Source: Chloroflexota bacterium (GTDB lineage Bacteria > Chloroflexota > DTOL01 > JACQYG01). Taken from it: DNA of 20,708 nt. Of the stretch, positions 1 through 7,847 are shown one piece after another. The position numbers and the translations under genes were made by a program. Where the stretch lies: assembly GCA_016208345.1 (NCBI GenBank), contig JACQYG010000129.1, forward strand, positions 1 through 20,708, in the 5' to 3' direction. Each line of letters starts with the position of its first letter. The first letter of the stretch is position 1. The notes under the pieces were generated by a model, which did not search any database, was not told where the DNA came from, and saw only the letters and a program-made list of their open reading frames with translations.

Positions 1-1
1 G

Positions 2-232
2 GGCACTATCTTTGAAGAATACCTTCGTGAGCGCATTGCCACCGGGGCTTTCCGGCCGTGCGATCCCGTCATCGTATCGCGGGCCTTTTTTGGCATGTTT
101 ATGATCTTCATCCTGGGGCAGGAGGTGATGATGGGAAAGAACGTGGTTCCCATGCCCTACGAAAAAGTCATCCCCGAGGTGGTGGAGCTATTCCTTACGG
201 GCGTGACCAGCCCAAAGGAGCCGGCGAGATGA
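2..232 (+). CDS. TetR-family regulator, C-terminal end (partial)
   Basis: The reading frame is open from the window edge to a TGA and encodes 76 residues; the N-terminal HTH lies outside. The helical sequence, with a YLRE..IATGAFRP.DP segment, a hydrophobic FFGMFMIFILGQE stretch and a closing VVELFLTG, matches the C-terminal ligand and dimer domain of TetR regulators. It overlaps the permease start by four bases (ATGA). In E. coli the related YbhG/F/S/R exporter is likewise led by a TetR gene (cecR/ybiH), so local control of the exporter is likely. The ligand cannot be read from this piece. Confidence 0.75.
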   Translation, partial: GTIFEEYLRERIATGAFRPCDPVIVSRAFFGMFMIFILGQEVMMGKNVVPMPYEKVIPEVVELFLTGVTSPKEPAR

Positions 233-1344
233 ATAGCCGCATCATACCGATAATGCGCAAGGAGCTCATTCACATCCGGCGGGACCCTCGAACCCTCGCC
301 CTGGTGTTCCTCATGCCGGTGGTCCAGCTCTTCCTGTTCGGCTATGCGCTGAGCACCGATGTGAAGCACATCGCCACGGCCCTGTGGGACCAGGAGAAGA
401 CAGCCCCGAGCCGGGAGCTGGTCGAGGCTTTCCGGCGCTCTCAATACTTCGACTTCGTGTGGAATGCTGAAAACTATGACCAGATAGCCTCTCTTATTGA
501 CAGTGGACGGGCCAAGGCCGCTCTGGTGATCCCGGCCGGCTATACCAGCAAGATCCAGAGGGGCGAGAGCTCCTCCGTCCAGTTCTTCCTGGACGGCTCA
601 GACCCGGCCATCGCCAGCACCGCCCTGTCCTATGCCACCATCATCGCCCAGAACGAATCCATTCAGATAGTCTCCTCTCGCCTGGGGCGCACCCTGGAGA
701 TGCCCCTGGATTTCCGGCCCCGGGTATGGTACAACCCCGGGATGGAGAGCGTGGTGTTCAACGTGCCGGGGCTGGTGGGCACTATCTTGCAGTGGATCAC
801 CCTGGGGCTCACCGCCTTTACCGTGGTGGGCGAGCGGGAGAGGGGGACACTGGAGCAGCTCATCGTCACCCCCATCAGGCCCATCGAGCTCCTGATCGGC
901 AAGATCGTGCCCTACATCCTCATCGCCTTCGGCGATGCCGGCATTGCCCTGACCATCGCCACCCTCTGGTTCGGCATGCCCGTGAGGGGCAACGTGGTCT
1001 TACTGTTGATCTTCTCTCTGGTATTTGTCCTGTTCTCCCTGGGCATTGGCCTGTTCATCTCCACCATCTCGAGGACCCAGTACCAGGCACTGCAAAGCAC
1101 CATGTTTTTTATGCTGCCGACGATCATCCTCTCTGGCTTCTTCTTCCCGATAGAAGCCATGCCGAAGCCCATTCAACTCATCACTTACCTGGTCCCGCTA
1201 TCCTACTTCCTGCGGATCATCAGGGGGCTGGTGCTGAAAGGGGCGGGGTTCACCTACCTGTGGGATGAGGCGGCGATCCTTTTGATCTTCGGGGTGGTAG
1301 TATTGGCCTTCAGCGCCCGCCGCTTCCATAAGAGACTGGAGTGA
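229..1344 (+). CDS. ABC-2 type exporter permease (YbhR/YbhS-like)
   Basis: This 371-residue inner-membrane subunit has the normal length for the family. An N-terminal cytoplasmic RKELIHIRRDPRT element precedes the first membrane helix (LVFLMPVVQLFLFGYAL). A large external domain of about 170 residues follows, then five or so C-terminal helices including the ERERGTLEQL..TP element that contacts the ATPase. I chose ATG 229 because AAAGGAG lies eight bases upstream and the start overlaps the TetR stop; the frame stays open further upstream to 58, but that part lies over the TetR gene. It is the only permease in the cluster, so a homodimer is likely, whereas E. coli uses YbhR plus YbhS. Substrate unknown; a drug or other hydrophobic compound is a family-based guess. 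Confidence 0.9.
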   Translation: MNSRIIPIMRKELIHIRRDPRTLALVFLMPVVQLFLFGYALSTDVKHIATALWDQEKTAPSRELVEAFRRSQYFDFVWNAENYDQIASLIDSGRAKAALVIPAGYTSKIQRGESSSVQFFLDGSDPAIASTALSYATIIAQNESIQIVSSRLGRTLEMPLDFRPRVWYNPGMESVVFNVPGLVGTILQWITLGLTAFTVVGERERGTLEQLIVTPIRPIELLIGKIVPYILIAFGDAGIALTIATLWFGMPVRGNVVLLLIFSLVFVLFSLGIGLFISTISRTQYQALQSTMFFMLPTIILSGFFFPIEAMPKPIQLITYLVPLSYFLRIIRGLVLKGAGFTYLWDEAAILLIFGVVVLAFSARRFHKRLE

Positions 1345-1385
1345 AGGACACTGACGGGCAGGCTGCATCCTTGAAGGAGCCCAAC

Positions 1386-2669
1386 GTGACTAACCGTAGG
1401 CTGGTGATCATAGCGGCCATAATGCTGGTCATTACCGGCGCAATAGGGTGGTACGTATGGGACAACCGGGGCTACCTGGGCCTGGCCAACCTCGGCCAGG
1501 AGACCATTGCCGCCTCGGGGACCATCGAAGCCGAAGAGAGCGAGCTGGGCGTGGAGATCGGTGGCAAGGTGAAGGCGATCGCCGTCGACGAGGGGACCGG
1601 TGTCCACAAAGGGGACGTTTTGCTCCAATTAGACGACGCCCTGCTCCAGGCGCAGATCCGCCAGGCCCAGGCGGTGGTGGACTCGGCCAAGGCTGCCTAC
1701 AATCAACTGGCGGTGGGGGCTCGTCCGGAGGAGATCGTCATGGCCAGGGCGGGGGTGGCCCAAGCCATGGCCTGGCGCGACGGCGCGCAAAAGGCCTGGG
1801 AGAACGCCAAGGCCGTTCGGTCCAATCCTCAGGAGCTGAATGCTAAGATCGATGCGGCCAGGGCCCAGTTGGCGATGGCGGCCCACCAGGTGGGACAGGC
1901 TCAGGCCAACAAAGAGGCCGCCGAATACCTGAAGGATCAGTCCGAGCCCCTGGCCAGCCTGCCTTTCCGGGAGGGCAAACAGAGATACAACACCGCGGTG
2001 TACCAATGGTGGGCGGCTTGGTCGGCCCTGGATGTGGCCCTGGCCAACAAGGAAGGCGCCGAGAGAAACCTGGACAACCTGTTGGAGATGAAGCGCAACC
2101 CCCTGTCCTTGAACGCCCAGGTAGATGCGGCTTATGCCCAGTATCAGGCCTACGTCGCCGCGGCGGACGCGGCTCAGGCGCGGTTGGCTGCCCTGGAGGC
2201 AGGGGCCACCAAGGAGCAGTTGGAGGTGGCCCAGGCCCAGGTGCGCCAGGCGGAGGCAGCCCTAGGGGTTCTCCTGGTACAGTTGGACAAGCTCAGCCTG
2301 CACTCGCCCATCGAGGGCCTGGTGACTAATGTAGCGGTGCGCGTTGGTGAGATGGCCGCGCCAGGCACCACGGTGGTCACCGTGGCGGACCTGGACAAAA
2401 TGCGACTCACCGTGTATATACCCCAGGACCAGGTGGGCCGGGTGAAACACGGTCAAGGAGTGCAGGTGCGCACAGACTCCTTCCCCGGCCAGGTTTTCCC
2501 TGGTGAGGTGGTCTACATCTCCCCAAAGGCTGAGTTCACTCCCAAGAATGTCCAGACCCAGAAGGAGAGGGTGAACACCGTCTTCGCCGTGCGCATTAAG
2601 CTGGCGAACCCCGAGCATTTCCTGAAGCCTGGGATGCCGGCCGATGCGCAGATTGCCACAGGGAAATAG
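1386..2669 (+). CDS. HlyD-family adaptor subunit (YbhG-like)
   Basis: This 427-residue adaptor pairs with the ABC-2 permease. One N-terminal anchor helix (about residues 5-22) is followed by a half-lipoyl segment (IAASGTIEAEE, then GGKVKAIAVDEGTGVHKGDVL), a long Ala/Gln-rich coiled-coil hairpin (about 75-300), the returning lipoyl half (LHSPIEGLVTN) and a beta-barrel domain ending in LKPGMPADAQI. GTG 1386 is preferred because AAGGAG sits six bases upstream. A GTG at 1341 overlapping the permease stop (GTGA) is possible but has only a weak SD and adds 15 polar residues before the anchor. No outer-membrane channel gene is nearby, which fits a cell envelope without a TolC partner, or a partner encoded elsewhere. 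Confidence 0.9.
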   Translation: MTNRRLVIIAAIMLVITGAIGWYVWDNRGYLGLANLGQETIAASGTIEAEESELGVEIGGKVKAIAVDEGTGVHKGDVLLQLDDALLQAQIRQAQAVVDSAKAAYNQLAVGARPEEIVMARAGVAQAMAWRDGAQKAWENAKAVRSNPQELNAKIDAARAQLAMAAHQVGQAQANKEAAEYLKDQSEPLASLPFREGKQRYNTAVYQWWAAWSALDVALANKEGAERNLDNLLEMKRNPLSLNAQVDAAYAQYQAYVAAADAAQARLAALEAGATKEQLEVAQAQVRQAEAALGVLLVQLDKLSLHSPIEGLVTNVAVRVGEMAAPGTTVVTVADLDKMRLTVYIPQDQVGRVKHGQGVQVRTDSFPGQVFPGEVVYISPKAEFTPKNVQTQKERVNTVFAVRIKLANPEHFLKPGMPADAQIATGK

Positions 2670-2673
2670 AGGA

Positions 2674-3594
2674 TTGGATTCTGTCATACAAACCACGAAC
2701 CTATCCAAACGCTTCGCCTCCCTGGTAGCGGTGGACCGTCTGAACCTGACAGTTCGGCGGGGGGAGATCTTCGGCCTGGTGGGCCCCGATGGGGCGGGCA
2801 AGACCACCACCATCCGCATGCTCTGCGGCATCCTGGCGCCCAGTGAAGGCCAGGCGAGCGTGGCAGGGTACGACGTGATCTCCCAATCTGAGCAGATCAA
2901 GGCCCGCATCGGCTACATGTCGCAGCGCTTCAACCTATATGGCGATCTCTCGGTGAAGGAGAACCTGTCCTTTTTCGCCGACATCTACCAGGTCCCCCGC
3001 CAGGTACGGGAGAAGCGCGCGGTGGAGCTATTGGCCTTCAGCCGGCTGACCGGATACCAGCACCGCCGGGCTGAATACCTTTCAGGTGGCATGAAGCAGA
3101 AGCTGGCCCTGGCCTGCACCCTGATCCACGAGCCAGAGATATTATTTCTGGACGAGCCCACCACCGGGGTGGACCCGCTGTCCCGGCGGGAGTTCTGGCG
3201 GATACTGTACGACCTCTTGCGCCGCGGCGTCACCATCTTCGTCAGCACGCCGTACATGGACGAGGCCGAGCGCTGCAGCACGGTGGGATTCATGACTCAT
3301 GGGCAGCTCCTGGTCTGCAGCACCCCCGATAAGCTCAAAGCTCACCTGGGCAAAGCGATCCTAGAGCTGAAAGGCCGCCCCCGCGAGATCACCCAGCAGG
3401 TGGCGCGGCAGACCCCAGGAGTGGAAGACGCCCAGGTCTTCGGTGATCTCCTGCACTTGGTAGTGAGCGATGCCGCCTCGGCCCGGTCCCGCCTGGAGCT
3501 ATCCCTCCGGGCCGCCGGGGTGGAGGTTGTGACCTTGCGCCAGATCCCGCCCTCCATGGAGGACGTCTTCATGAATCTGACTGTTCGCCCATGA
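2674..3594 (+). CDS. ABC exporter ATPase 1 (YbhF N-half-like)
   Basis: The 306-residue nucleotide-binding subunit has Walker A GPDGAGKTT (about 37-45), a Q-loop in GYMSQRFNLYGDLSV, signature LSGGMKQK and Walker B ILFLDEPTTGVDP. The H-loop reads STPYMDEAE, so the switch histidine is proline (residue 193). The GPDGAGKTT form and the lost His resemble the N-terminal half of fused E. coli YbhF as I remember it; here the two halves are separate genes. The likely start is TTG 2674, with AGGGA nine bases upstream; an in-frame ATG at 2644, inside the adaptor gene, has no clear SD. The C-terminal PSMEDVFMNL motif is typical of this subfamily. It probably pairs with the next ATPase. Confidence 0.9.
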   Translation: MDSVIQTTNLSKRFASLVAVDRLNLTVRRGEIFGLVGPDGAGKTTTIRMLCGILAPSEGQASVAGYDVISQSEQIKARIGYMSQRFNLYGDLSVKENLSFFADIYQVPRQVREKRAVELLAFSRLTGYQHRRAEYLSGGMKQKLALACTLIHEPEILFLDEPTTGVDPLSRREFWRILYDLLRRGVTIFVSTPYMDEAERCSTVGFMTHGQLLVCSTPDKLKAHLGKAILELKGRPREITQQVARQTPGVEDAQVFGDLLHLVVSDAASARSRLELSLRAAGVEVVTLRQIPPSMEDVFMNLTVRP

Positions 3595-4565
3595 CCTACG
3601 CCGTCGAAGTCAGCGGTCTAACCAAGGCCTTTGGCGATTTCACTGCCGTGGACGGCCTGAGCTTCCGGGTCCAGGAGGGAGAGATCTTCGGCTTCCTGGG
3701 GCCCAACGGCTCCGGCAAGACGACCACCATCCGCATGCTCTGCGGCATCATGGCCCCCACCAGGGGGAGGGCCAAAGTGGCCGGCTACGACGTGGTGAAA
3801 GAGCCGGAGAAGGTGAAGGAGCAACTGGGCTATATGTCCCAGCGCTTTTCGCTCTATTCCGACCTCACCGTGCGCGAGAACCTGGAGTTCTACGCCGACA
3901 TCTACCAGGTGCCCATGTCCGGAAGGCCTCAGCGCGTCGCCGACCTCATCGCCATGGCCAACCTGACTGGCCGCGAGAATGAGCTGGCCGCCAATCTTTC
4001 CGGGGGCCTGAAACAGCGGCTGGCCCTGGGCTGCGCCATCGTCCACCGGCCCGCCATCCTTTTTCTGGACGAGCCCACCGGCGGGGTGGATCCTGCCTCG
4101 CGCCGGAATTTCTGGGACATGATCTACGGCCTGGCCGGAGAGGGGATCACCGTTTTCGTCACCACCCATTACCTGGACGAGGCGGAGCACTGCAACACCC
4201 TTGGCCTCATGCACAATGCCCGGCTCATCGCCCTGGGGACACCGGATGAGCTGAAAGCCAACTACTTAGCGGGGGACCTCCTGGAGGTGGACGCCTCGCC
4301 GGCCATGGGCGCCCTGGAGGCCCTGAGCCGCCTGCCATTTGTTAAAGACACGGCTCTTTACGGCCTCCTGTTGCACGTGGTGGTGGATTCGGCGGACCAG
4401 GCCCTCCCTGTCATAGAGGAGGCTTTACGCTCCTCGGGCGTTGCCGTAAAGCACATCGCCCCGATTTCCCCTTCCCTGGAAGACGTCTTCGTCTCCCTCA
4501 TCGACGCCCAGGACCGCGCCCAGGTCCGGCAAGGACTGCGCGTACTGGAGAGCGAGCCACGATGA
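3591..4565 (+). CDS. ABC exporter ATPase 2 (YbhF C-half-like)
   Basis: The 324-residue ATPase starts in a four-base ATGA overlap with ATPase 1. Walker A is GPNGSGKTT, the Q-loop region is GYMSQRFSLYSDLTV, the signature LSGGLKQRL, Walker B ILFLDEPTGGVDP, and the H-loop VTTHYLDEAEH keeps its histidine (residue 193, the same number as the proline in ATPase 1). It ends in SLEDVFVSLIDA plus a short tail. All catalytic residues are present, so this is probably the fully active member of the pair. It is the last gene of the exporter operon; no second permease follows. Confidence 0.92.
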   Translation: MTYAVEVSGLTKAFGDFTAVDGLSFRVQEGEIFGFLGPNGSGKTTTIRMLCGIMAPTRGRAKVAGYDVVKEPEKVKEQLGYMSQRFSLYSDLTVRENLEFYADIYQVPMSGRPQRVADLIAMANLTGRENELAANLSGGLKQRLALGCAIVHRPAILFLDEPTGGVDPASRRNFWDMIYGLAGEGITVFVTTHYLDEAEHCNTLGLMHNARLIALGTPDELKANYLAGDLLEVDASPAMGALEALSRLPFVKDTALYGLLLHVVVDSADQALPVIEEALRSSGVAVKHIAPISPSLEDVFVSLIDAQDRAQVRQGLRVLESEPR

Positions 4566-4634
4566 TGGTTGGAAGAAGCACCGGCGTGCCGACTAGACCC
4601 TGAACCTTCGGTACAATCGCTCGATGGGTCAATG

Positions 4635-4664
4635 TTGCCTTTTAGCCATCGGGTGCTGTATAAT
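4635..4664 (+). promoter_or_regulatory. Sigma70-type promoter of the ECF operon leader
   Basis: TTGCCT (4635-4640) and a perfect TATAAT (4659-4664) are separated by 18 bases. Transcription should start near 4671, exactly where the structured leader begins. Confidence 0.7.
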
Positions 4665-4670
4665 AGAGCC

Positions 4671-4888
4671 AGCCACCTACCGGCATGGCCGGCGGTGAGA
4701 GAGACAGCGTTGGATGGCAGGTAGCAGAAAGGCTGAGGCTGTCCGAGGACCTGGTGTCGTCGGAGCATTGCTGGCGAAGCCCGAGAGCTACTAACAATAC
4801 CCGCTTGGATCGGTGACGACCGAGACGGCCAGATTGGCATACTGGGGCACCGTGAGCCTCTTCGGTCGTTGCGAAGGGGCTTTTTTTT
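4671..4888 (+). ncRNA. Structured leader RNA with terminator (candidate riboswitch/attenuator)
   Basis: Between the promoter and the first ECF gene lie about 218 bases with several well-paired helices. AGCC 4671-4674 pairs with GGCT 4731-4734, and CTACC 4677-4681 with GGTAG 4720-4724, closing a multiloop. TCCGA+GAC 4742-4750 pairs with GTC+TCGGA 4756-4764. GCT+GGC 4770-4775 pairs with GCC and AGC (4779-4788). TCGGT 4810-4814 pairs with ACCGA 4819-4823, and GCCA 4828-4831 with TGGC 4835-4838. The intrinsic terminator follows. GAGGCT at 4735-4740 could pair with AGCCTC 4855-4860 in the terminator arm and act as antiterminator. The layout fits ligand- or tRNA-controlled attenuation of a vitamin transporter. 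I could not match it to TPP, FMN, cobalamin, THF or a proper T-box. A free small RNA is the alternative. Confidence 0.5.
4855..4888 (+). terminator. Intrinsic terminator inside the ECF leader
   Basis: AGCCTCTTCG (4855-4864) pairs with CGAAGGGGCT (4872-4881) over ten base pairs, one of them G-U. The loop is seven bases and the T run is eight. It stands 206 bases before the ecfA1 start and would stop leader transcripts unless opened. Confidence 0.85.
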
Positions 4889-5023
4889 GGCTGGCGAACC
4901 CGCGGAGGGTGTAGCGTCTACTCTCTCACGTAGTACTGGCTGGGTTGGGGGAAGGGCAGCCCTTACGGGGGCAGGGGTTGAGAGGAGGCCAACGAAATTT
5001 GGGCTTTCCGGCCGGACATCATA

Positions 5024-5073
5024 CCGGGCCGATAGAGCTACAAGACCCCACGGGGCTGTGCATCGGCCCCGGG
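5024..5073 (+). promoter_or_regulatory. Second leader hairpin just upstream of ecfA1
   Basis: GGGCCGAT (5026-5033) is perfectly complementary to ATCGGCCC (5062-5069), extendable by CC/GG across a bulge. Inside it CCC and GGG (about 5046-5054) form a small inner hairpin. It ends ten bases before the ecfA1 SD, so it could affect translation or transcript stability. The role is inferred. Confidence 0.4.
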
Positions 5074-5094
5074 CGCACTGGCAGGAGGCGGTGG

Positions 5095-5967
5095 TTGGCA
5101 ACTGAACCATTGATCCGCGTTGAGGACGTCAGTTTTTCCTATAACGCCGAGAGCGAGCACTCCATCGAGGCCTTAAAGCACATCGATCTGCAGGTCGAGA
5201 AGGGTGAATATCTGGTCATCGTGGGGCATAACGGCTCCGGGAAATCCACCCTGGCCAAGAACCTGAATGCCCTGCTCATCCCCACCAGGGGCCAGGTCTG
5301 GGTGAATGGCTGGAACACCAGGGATAGCGCTCACGTCCGGGACATTCGCCGCACCGTGGGCATGGTCTTCCAGATTCCGGACAACCAGATCGTGGCCACC
5401 GTGGTTGAGGAAGACGTGGCTTTCGGCCCGGAGAATCTGGGGCTTCCCCGGGAAGAGCTGCAAAAGAGGGTTGCCAGGGCCCTGGAGGTCGTGGAGATGA
5501 CCCCTTACCGCCAGCGAGCGCCCCACCTGCTTTCCGCCGGCCAGAAGCAAAGGCTTGCCATCGCCGGGGTCATAGCCATGGAGCCGGAATGCCTGATTCT
5601 GGATGAGTCCACCGCCATGCTGGACCCGGTGGGCCGGGAGGGCGTCCTGGCTGCTGTCCGCAAGCTCCATCAGAGCGGCGTGGCCGTCATCGCCATCACC
5701 CATTTCATGCACGAAGCGGTGGATGGAGACCGGGTTATCGTCATGGAGCGGGGCCAGATCGTTATGGAGGGCTCACCACGGGAGGTCTTCAGCCATGTGG
5801 ATGAGCTACGAGAACTGCAACTGGATGTGCCTCAGGTCACCGAGTTGGCCCACGCGCTGAGCCGACGCATCCCCGCCTTCCCCCGGGACTTGGTGACGGT
5901 GGAGGAGGTGGTGAGCAACGTGCTCAGGGCCAGCACCAGGGAGAGGCAGGTACATGGAGAAGGCTGA
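5095..5967 (+). CDS. ecfA1: ECF transporter ATPase EcfA1
   Basis: This is one of the two ATPases of an energy-coupling factor vitamin or metal importer (290 residues). Walker A is GHNGSGKST (about 44-52), the Q-loop lies in GMVFQIPDNQIVATVVEEDVAFGPENLG (typical of EcfA), Walker B is CLILDESTAMLDP and the H-loop ITHFMHEA keeps its His. The signature reads LLSAGQKQRLAIAG, with Ala148 where Gly is normal. TTG 5095 is chosen because AGGAGG (5083-5088) lies six bases upstream; the frame is open back to 4945, but that part is leader RNA with a non-ABC composition. The stop overlaps ecfA2 by 14 bases. Confidence 0.92.
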   Translation: MATEPLIRVEDVSFSYNAESEHSIEALKHIDLQVEKGEYLVIVGHNGSGKSTLAKNLNALLIPTRGQVWVNGWNTRDSAHVRDIRRTVGMVFQIPDNQIVATVVEEDVAFGPENLGLPREELQKRVARALEVVEMTPYRQRAPHLLSAGQKQRLAIAGVIAMEPECLILDESTAMLDPVGREGVLAAVRKLHQSGVAVIAITHFMHEAVDGDRVIVMERGQIVMEGSPREVFSHVDELRELQLDVPQVTELAHALSRRIPAFPRDLVTVEEVVSNVLRASTRERQVHGEG

Positions 5968-6823
5968 ACCAATAATAAGGGTCAACGATCTTCACCATAC
6001 CTATCTCCGGAACACGCCTCTGGAAGCGGTGGCTTTGCACGGTGTGAGCATGGAGATCGATTCCGGCGATGCCGTGGGCATCATCGGCCGCACCGGTTCC
6101 GGAAAATCCACCGTGGTGCAACACCTCAACGGGCTCATCCGGCCCAGAGAGCCGGGAAAGGTCATCGTGGACGGCCAGGACCTGAGCGATCCCAGCCTGG
6201 ATCTGCGGAAACTGCGCCAGAAGGTGGGGTTGGTTTTCCAGTATCCTGAGGACCAGCTCTTTGAGCGGTTGGTGGGAGACGACATCGCCTTTGGTCCCCG
6301 CCAGATGGGGTTGTCCCTGGAGGAGCTACGGCCCCGAGTCAAGTGGGCCATGGAGATGGTGGGACTGGGCTTCGAAGAGTTCAAAGACCGTTACACGTTC
6401 TCGCTGAGCGGCGGTGAGATGCGCAAGGCGGCCATAGCCGGAGTGCTGGCGCTGCGGCCTAAGGTGCTGATCCTGGACGAATCCACCTCAGGGATGGACC
6501 CACGGAGCCGCAAGGAACTGCTGGGCCGTATCCGCAACCTCCATGAGCGGGAGGGGATGACGGTCATCCTCGTGTCACCAAATATGGAGGACATAGCCGA
6601 GTTGGTGAATAGGATTTACGTCCTGGCCGATGGAAAGACCGTCATGACTGGCTCGACCCGAGAGATCTTCGCCCGGCGTGAGGAACTGCGTCGGTACGGC
6701 CTGGGCGTGCCCCAGGTCACCGAGGTTATGCATGAACTCAGGTCCCGAGGCCAGTCGGTGGACGTGGGCACATTGAACGTCGAAGAGGCAGAGCAAGAGA
6801 TATGGAGGATTTTGAATTCCTGA
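5954..6823 (+). CDS. ecfA2: ECF transporter ATPase EcfA2
   Basis: The second ECF ATPase (289 residues) has Walker A GRTGSGKST (about 45-53), a Q-loop in GLVFQYPEDQLFERLVGDDIAFGP, signature LSGGEMRKAAIAG (the MRK form marks EcfA2) and Walker B VLILDESTSGMDP. The H-loop reads ILVSPNMEDIAEL, so the switch His is Pro209; VSHNMEDIA is the usual form. The start overlaps ecfA1 by 14 bases and the end overlaps ecfT by 22, indicating tight translational coupling. It should form a heterodimer with EcfA1 on the coupling helices of EcfT. Confidence 0.92.
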   Translation: MEKAEPIIRVNDLHHTYLRNTPLEAVALHGVSMEIDSGDAVGIIGRTGSGKSTVVQHLNGLIRPREPGKVIVDGQDLSDPSLDLRKLRQKVGLVFQYPEDQLFERLVGDDIAFGPRQMGLSLEELRPRVKWAMEMVGLGFEEFKDRYTFSLSGGEMRKAAIAGVLALRPKVLILDESTSGMDPRSRKELLGRIRNLHEREGMTVILVSPNMEDIAELVNRIYVLADGKTVMTGSTREIFARREELRRYGLGVPQVTEVMHELRSRGQSVDVGTLNVEEAEQEIWRILNS

Positions 6824-7653
6824 GAAATATCACCATCGGTCAGTATCTTCCCGGTAACTCCATCGTGCACCGCTTGGATCCCCGGGCCAAGATCACCATC
6901 ATGTTGCTGATGGTGTTACCCATCACCTTTAGCTTATCTTACGTCAGCAACGTCATGTTGTTGCTGGTATGCCTCGGGTTTGTGGCACTCTCCGGCATCT
7001 CGGTCAGGTACATCCTGTCTGGCATTAAGCCGGCCCTGGGGCTGATCATCGCCCTGGCCATCTTGCAGCTCCTGTTCTACGGCGACTCCTTTGTGCCGCC
7101 GAACATGGTCTCGGTTACCCTCTTTCGCTGGGGGATCATCCATATCACCAACGGCAGCGTGCAGCTGGTGGTGGTCTCCACTTTGCGCTTTCTGGACCTC
7201 CTGTTCCTGGCCAGCCTGCTGACCAATACCACCACCACTACTGAGTTGGCCCACGGCACGGAGGATATGCTGGCTCCCTTCTCGCGGCTGCGCATCCCGG
7301 GGCACGAATTGTCGCTGATCTTGACCATCGCGTTGCGCTTCGTACCGATCCTGGCCGAGCAATTGGAGACGATCATGAAGGCCCAGGCATCGCGGGGTGC
7401 AGACATGGGCAAGGGCGGCAAGCTGCAGTTCATTCAGACCACCAGGCAGGTGCTGGCGCTGGTGGTGCCGCTTTTCATTAACTCGTTTCGGCGAGCGGAG
7501 GACCTGATTCTGGCCATGGAGGCCCGTTGCTATGTAGGCGGTAAGGACCGCACCCGCTTGGTAAGGCTACGCCTGACCCGAACCGACCTGTTGGCCATGG
7601 CCATGGTGGCGGCCTTCGTAGCCACGATGACCCTCTTTCCCTTCCCGGTGTAG
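6802..7653 (+). CDS. ecfT: ECF transporter transmembrane subunit EcfT
   Basis: This 283-residue membrane scaffold links the ATPases to the substrate-binding subunit. The NITIGQYLPGNSIVHRLDPRAK opening is characteristic. Hydrophobic helices follow (about 30-50, 52-75, 80-100, 130-150), then the long cytoplasmic part with the two coupling motifs AQASRG (194-199) and AMEARCY (238-244). A final helix (LLAMAMVAAFVATMTLF) closes the protein. ATG 6802 lies within the end of ecfA2; the SD is weak, so translation is probably coupled. Confidence 0.93.
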   Translation: MEDFEFLRNITIGQYLPGNSIVHRLDPRAKITIMLLMVLPITFSLSYVSNVMLLLVCLGFVALSGISVRYILSGIKPALGLIIALAILQLLFYGDSFVPPNMVSVTLFRWGIIHITNGSVQLVVVSTLRFLDLLFLASLLTNTTTTTELAHGTEDMLAPFSRLRIPGHELSLILTIALRFVPILAEQLETIMKAQASRGADMGKGGKLQFIQTTRQVLALVVPLFINSFRRAEDLILAMEARCYVGGKDRTRLVRLRLTRTDLLAMAMVAAFVATMTLFPFPV

Positions 7654-7847
7654 CACGGCGCGGAGTGAGGACGAACTTCATGCTCATGGCAGTCGAGAGA
7701 AAAGCCTTGGGCCTCATCTAACTGGGGCAGAGGAGGGCTGGAGACAAATCCATCAGGTAACATGATGGTCAAGTTAGCGGTGCTGGTGTCGTGCCCGCCA
7801 TCTTCCTGATGTCTGTCACCTGTAATCTATAGCTTAAGGAGTCGGTC

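Noticed and set aside
4671..4888. T-box riboswitch: ACTGGGGCACCGTG at 4841-4854 resembles a T-box sequence before the terminator.
   Set aside because: The TG of the essential UGGN bulge is missing and there is no downstream CCCAGT-type partner to form an antiterminator. An ECF operon is also an unusual T-box target. Left as an unassigned leader.
4671..4888. Other known leaders or RNAs: TPP, FMN, cobalamin, SAM, THF, 6S, SRP and RNase P RNA.
   Set aside because: None of their conserved boxes, as I know them, is present in this stretch.
4358..5110. A 250-codon minus-strand ORF spanning the end of ATPase 2 and the leader.
   Set aside because: It is antisense to the ATPase and the leader RNA, has a low-complexity Ser/Arg/Pro composition and no recognisable domain.
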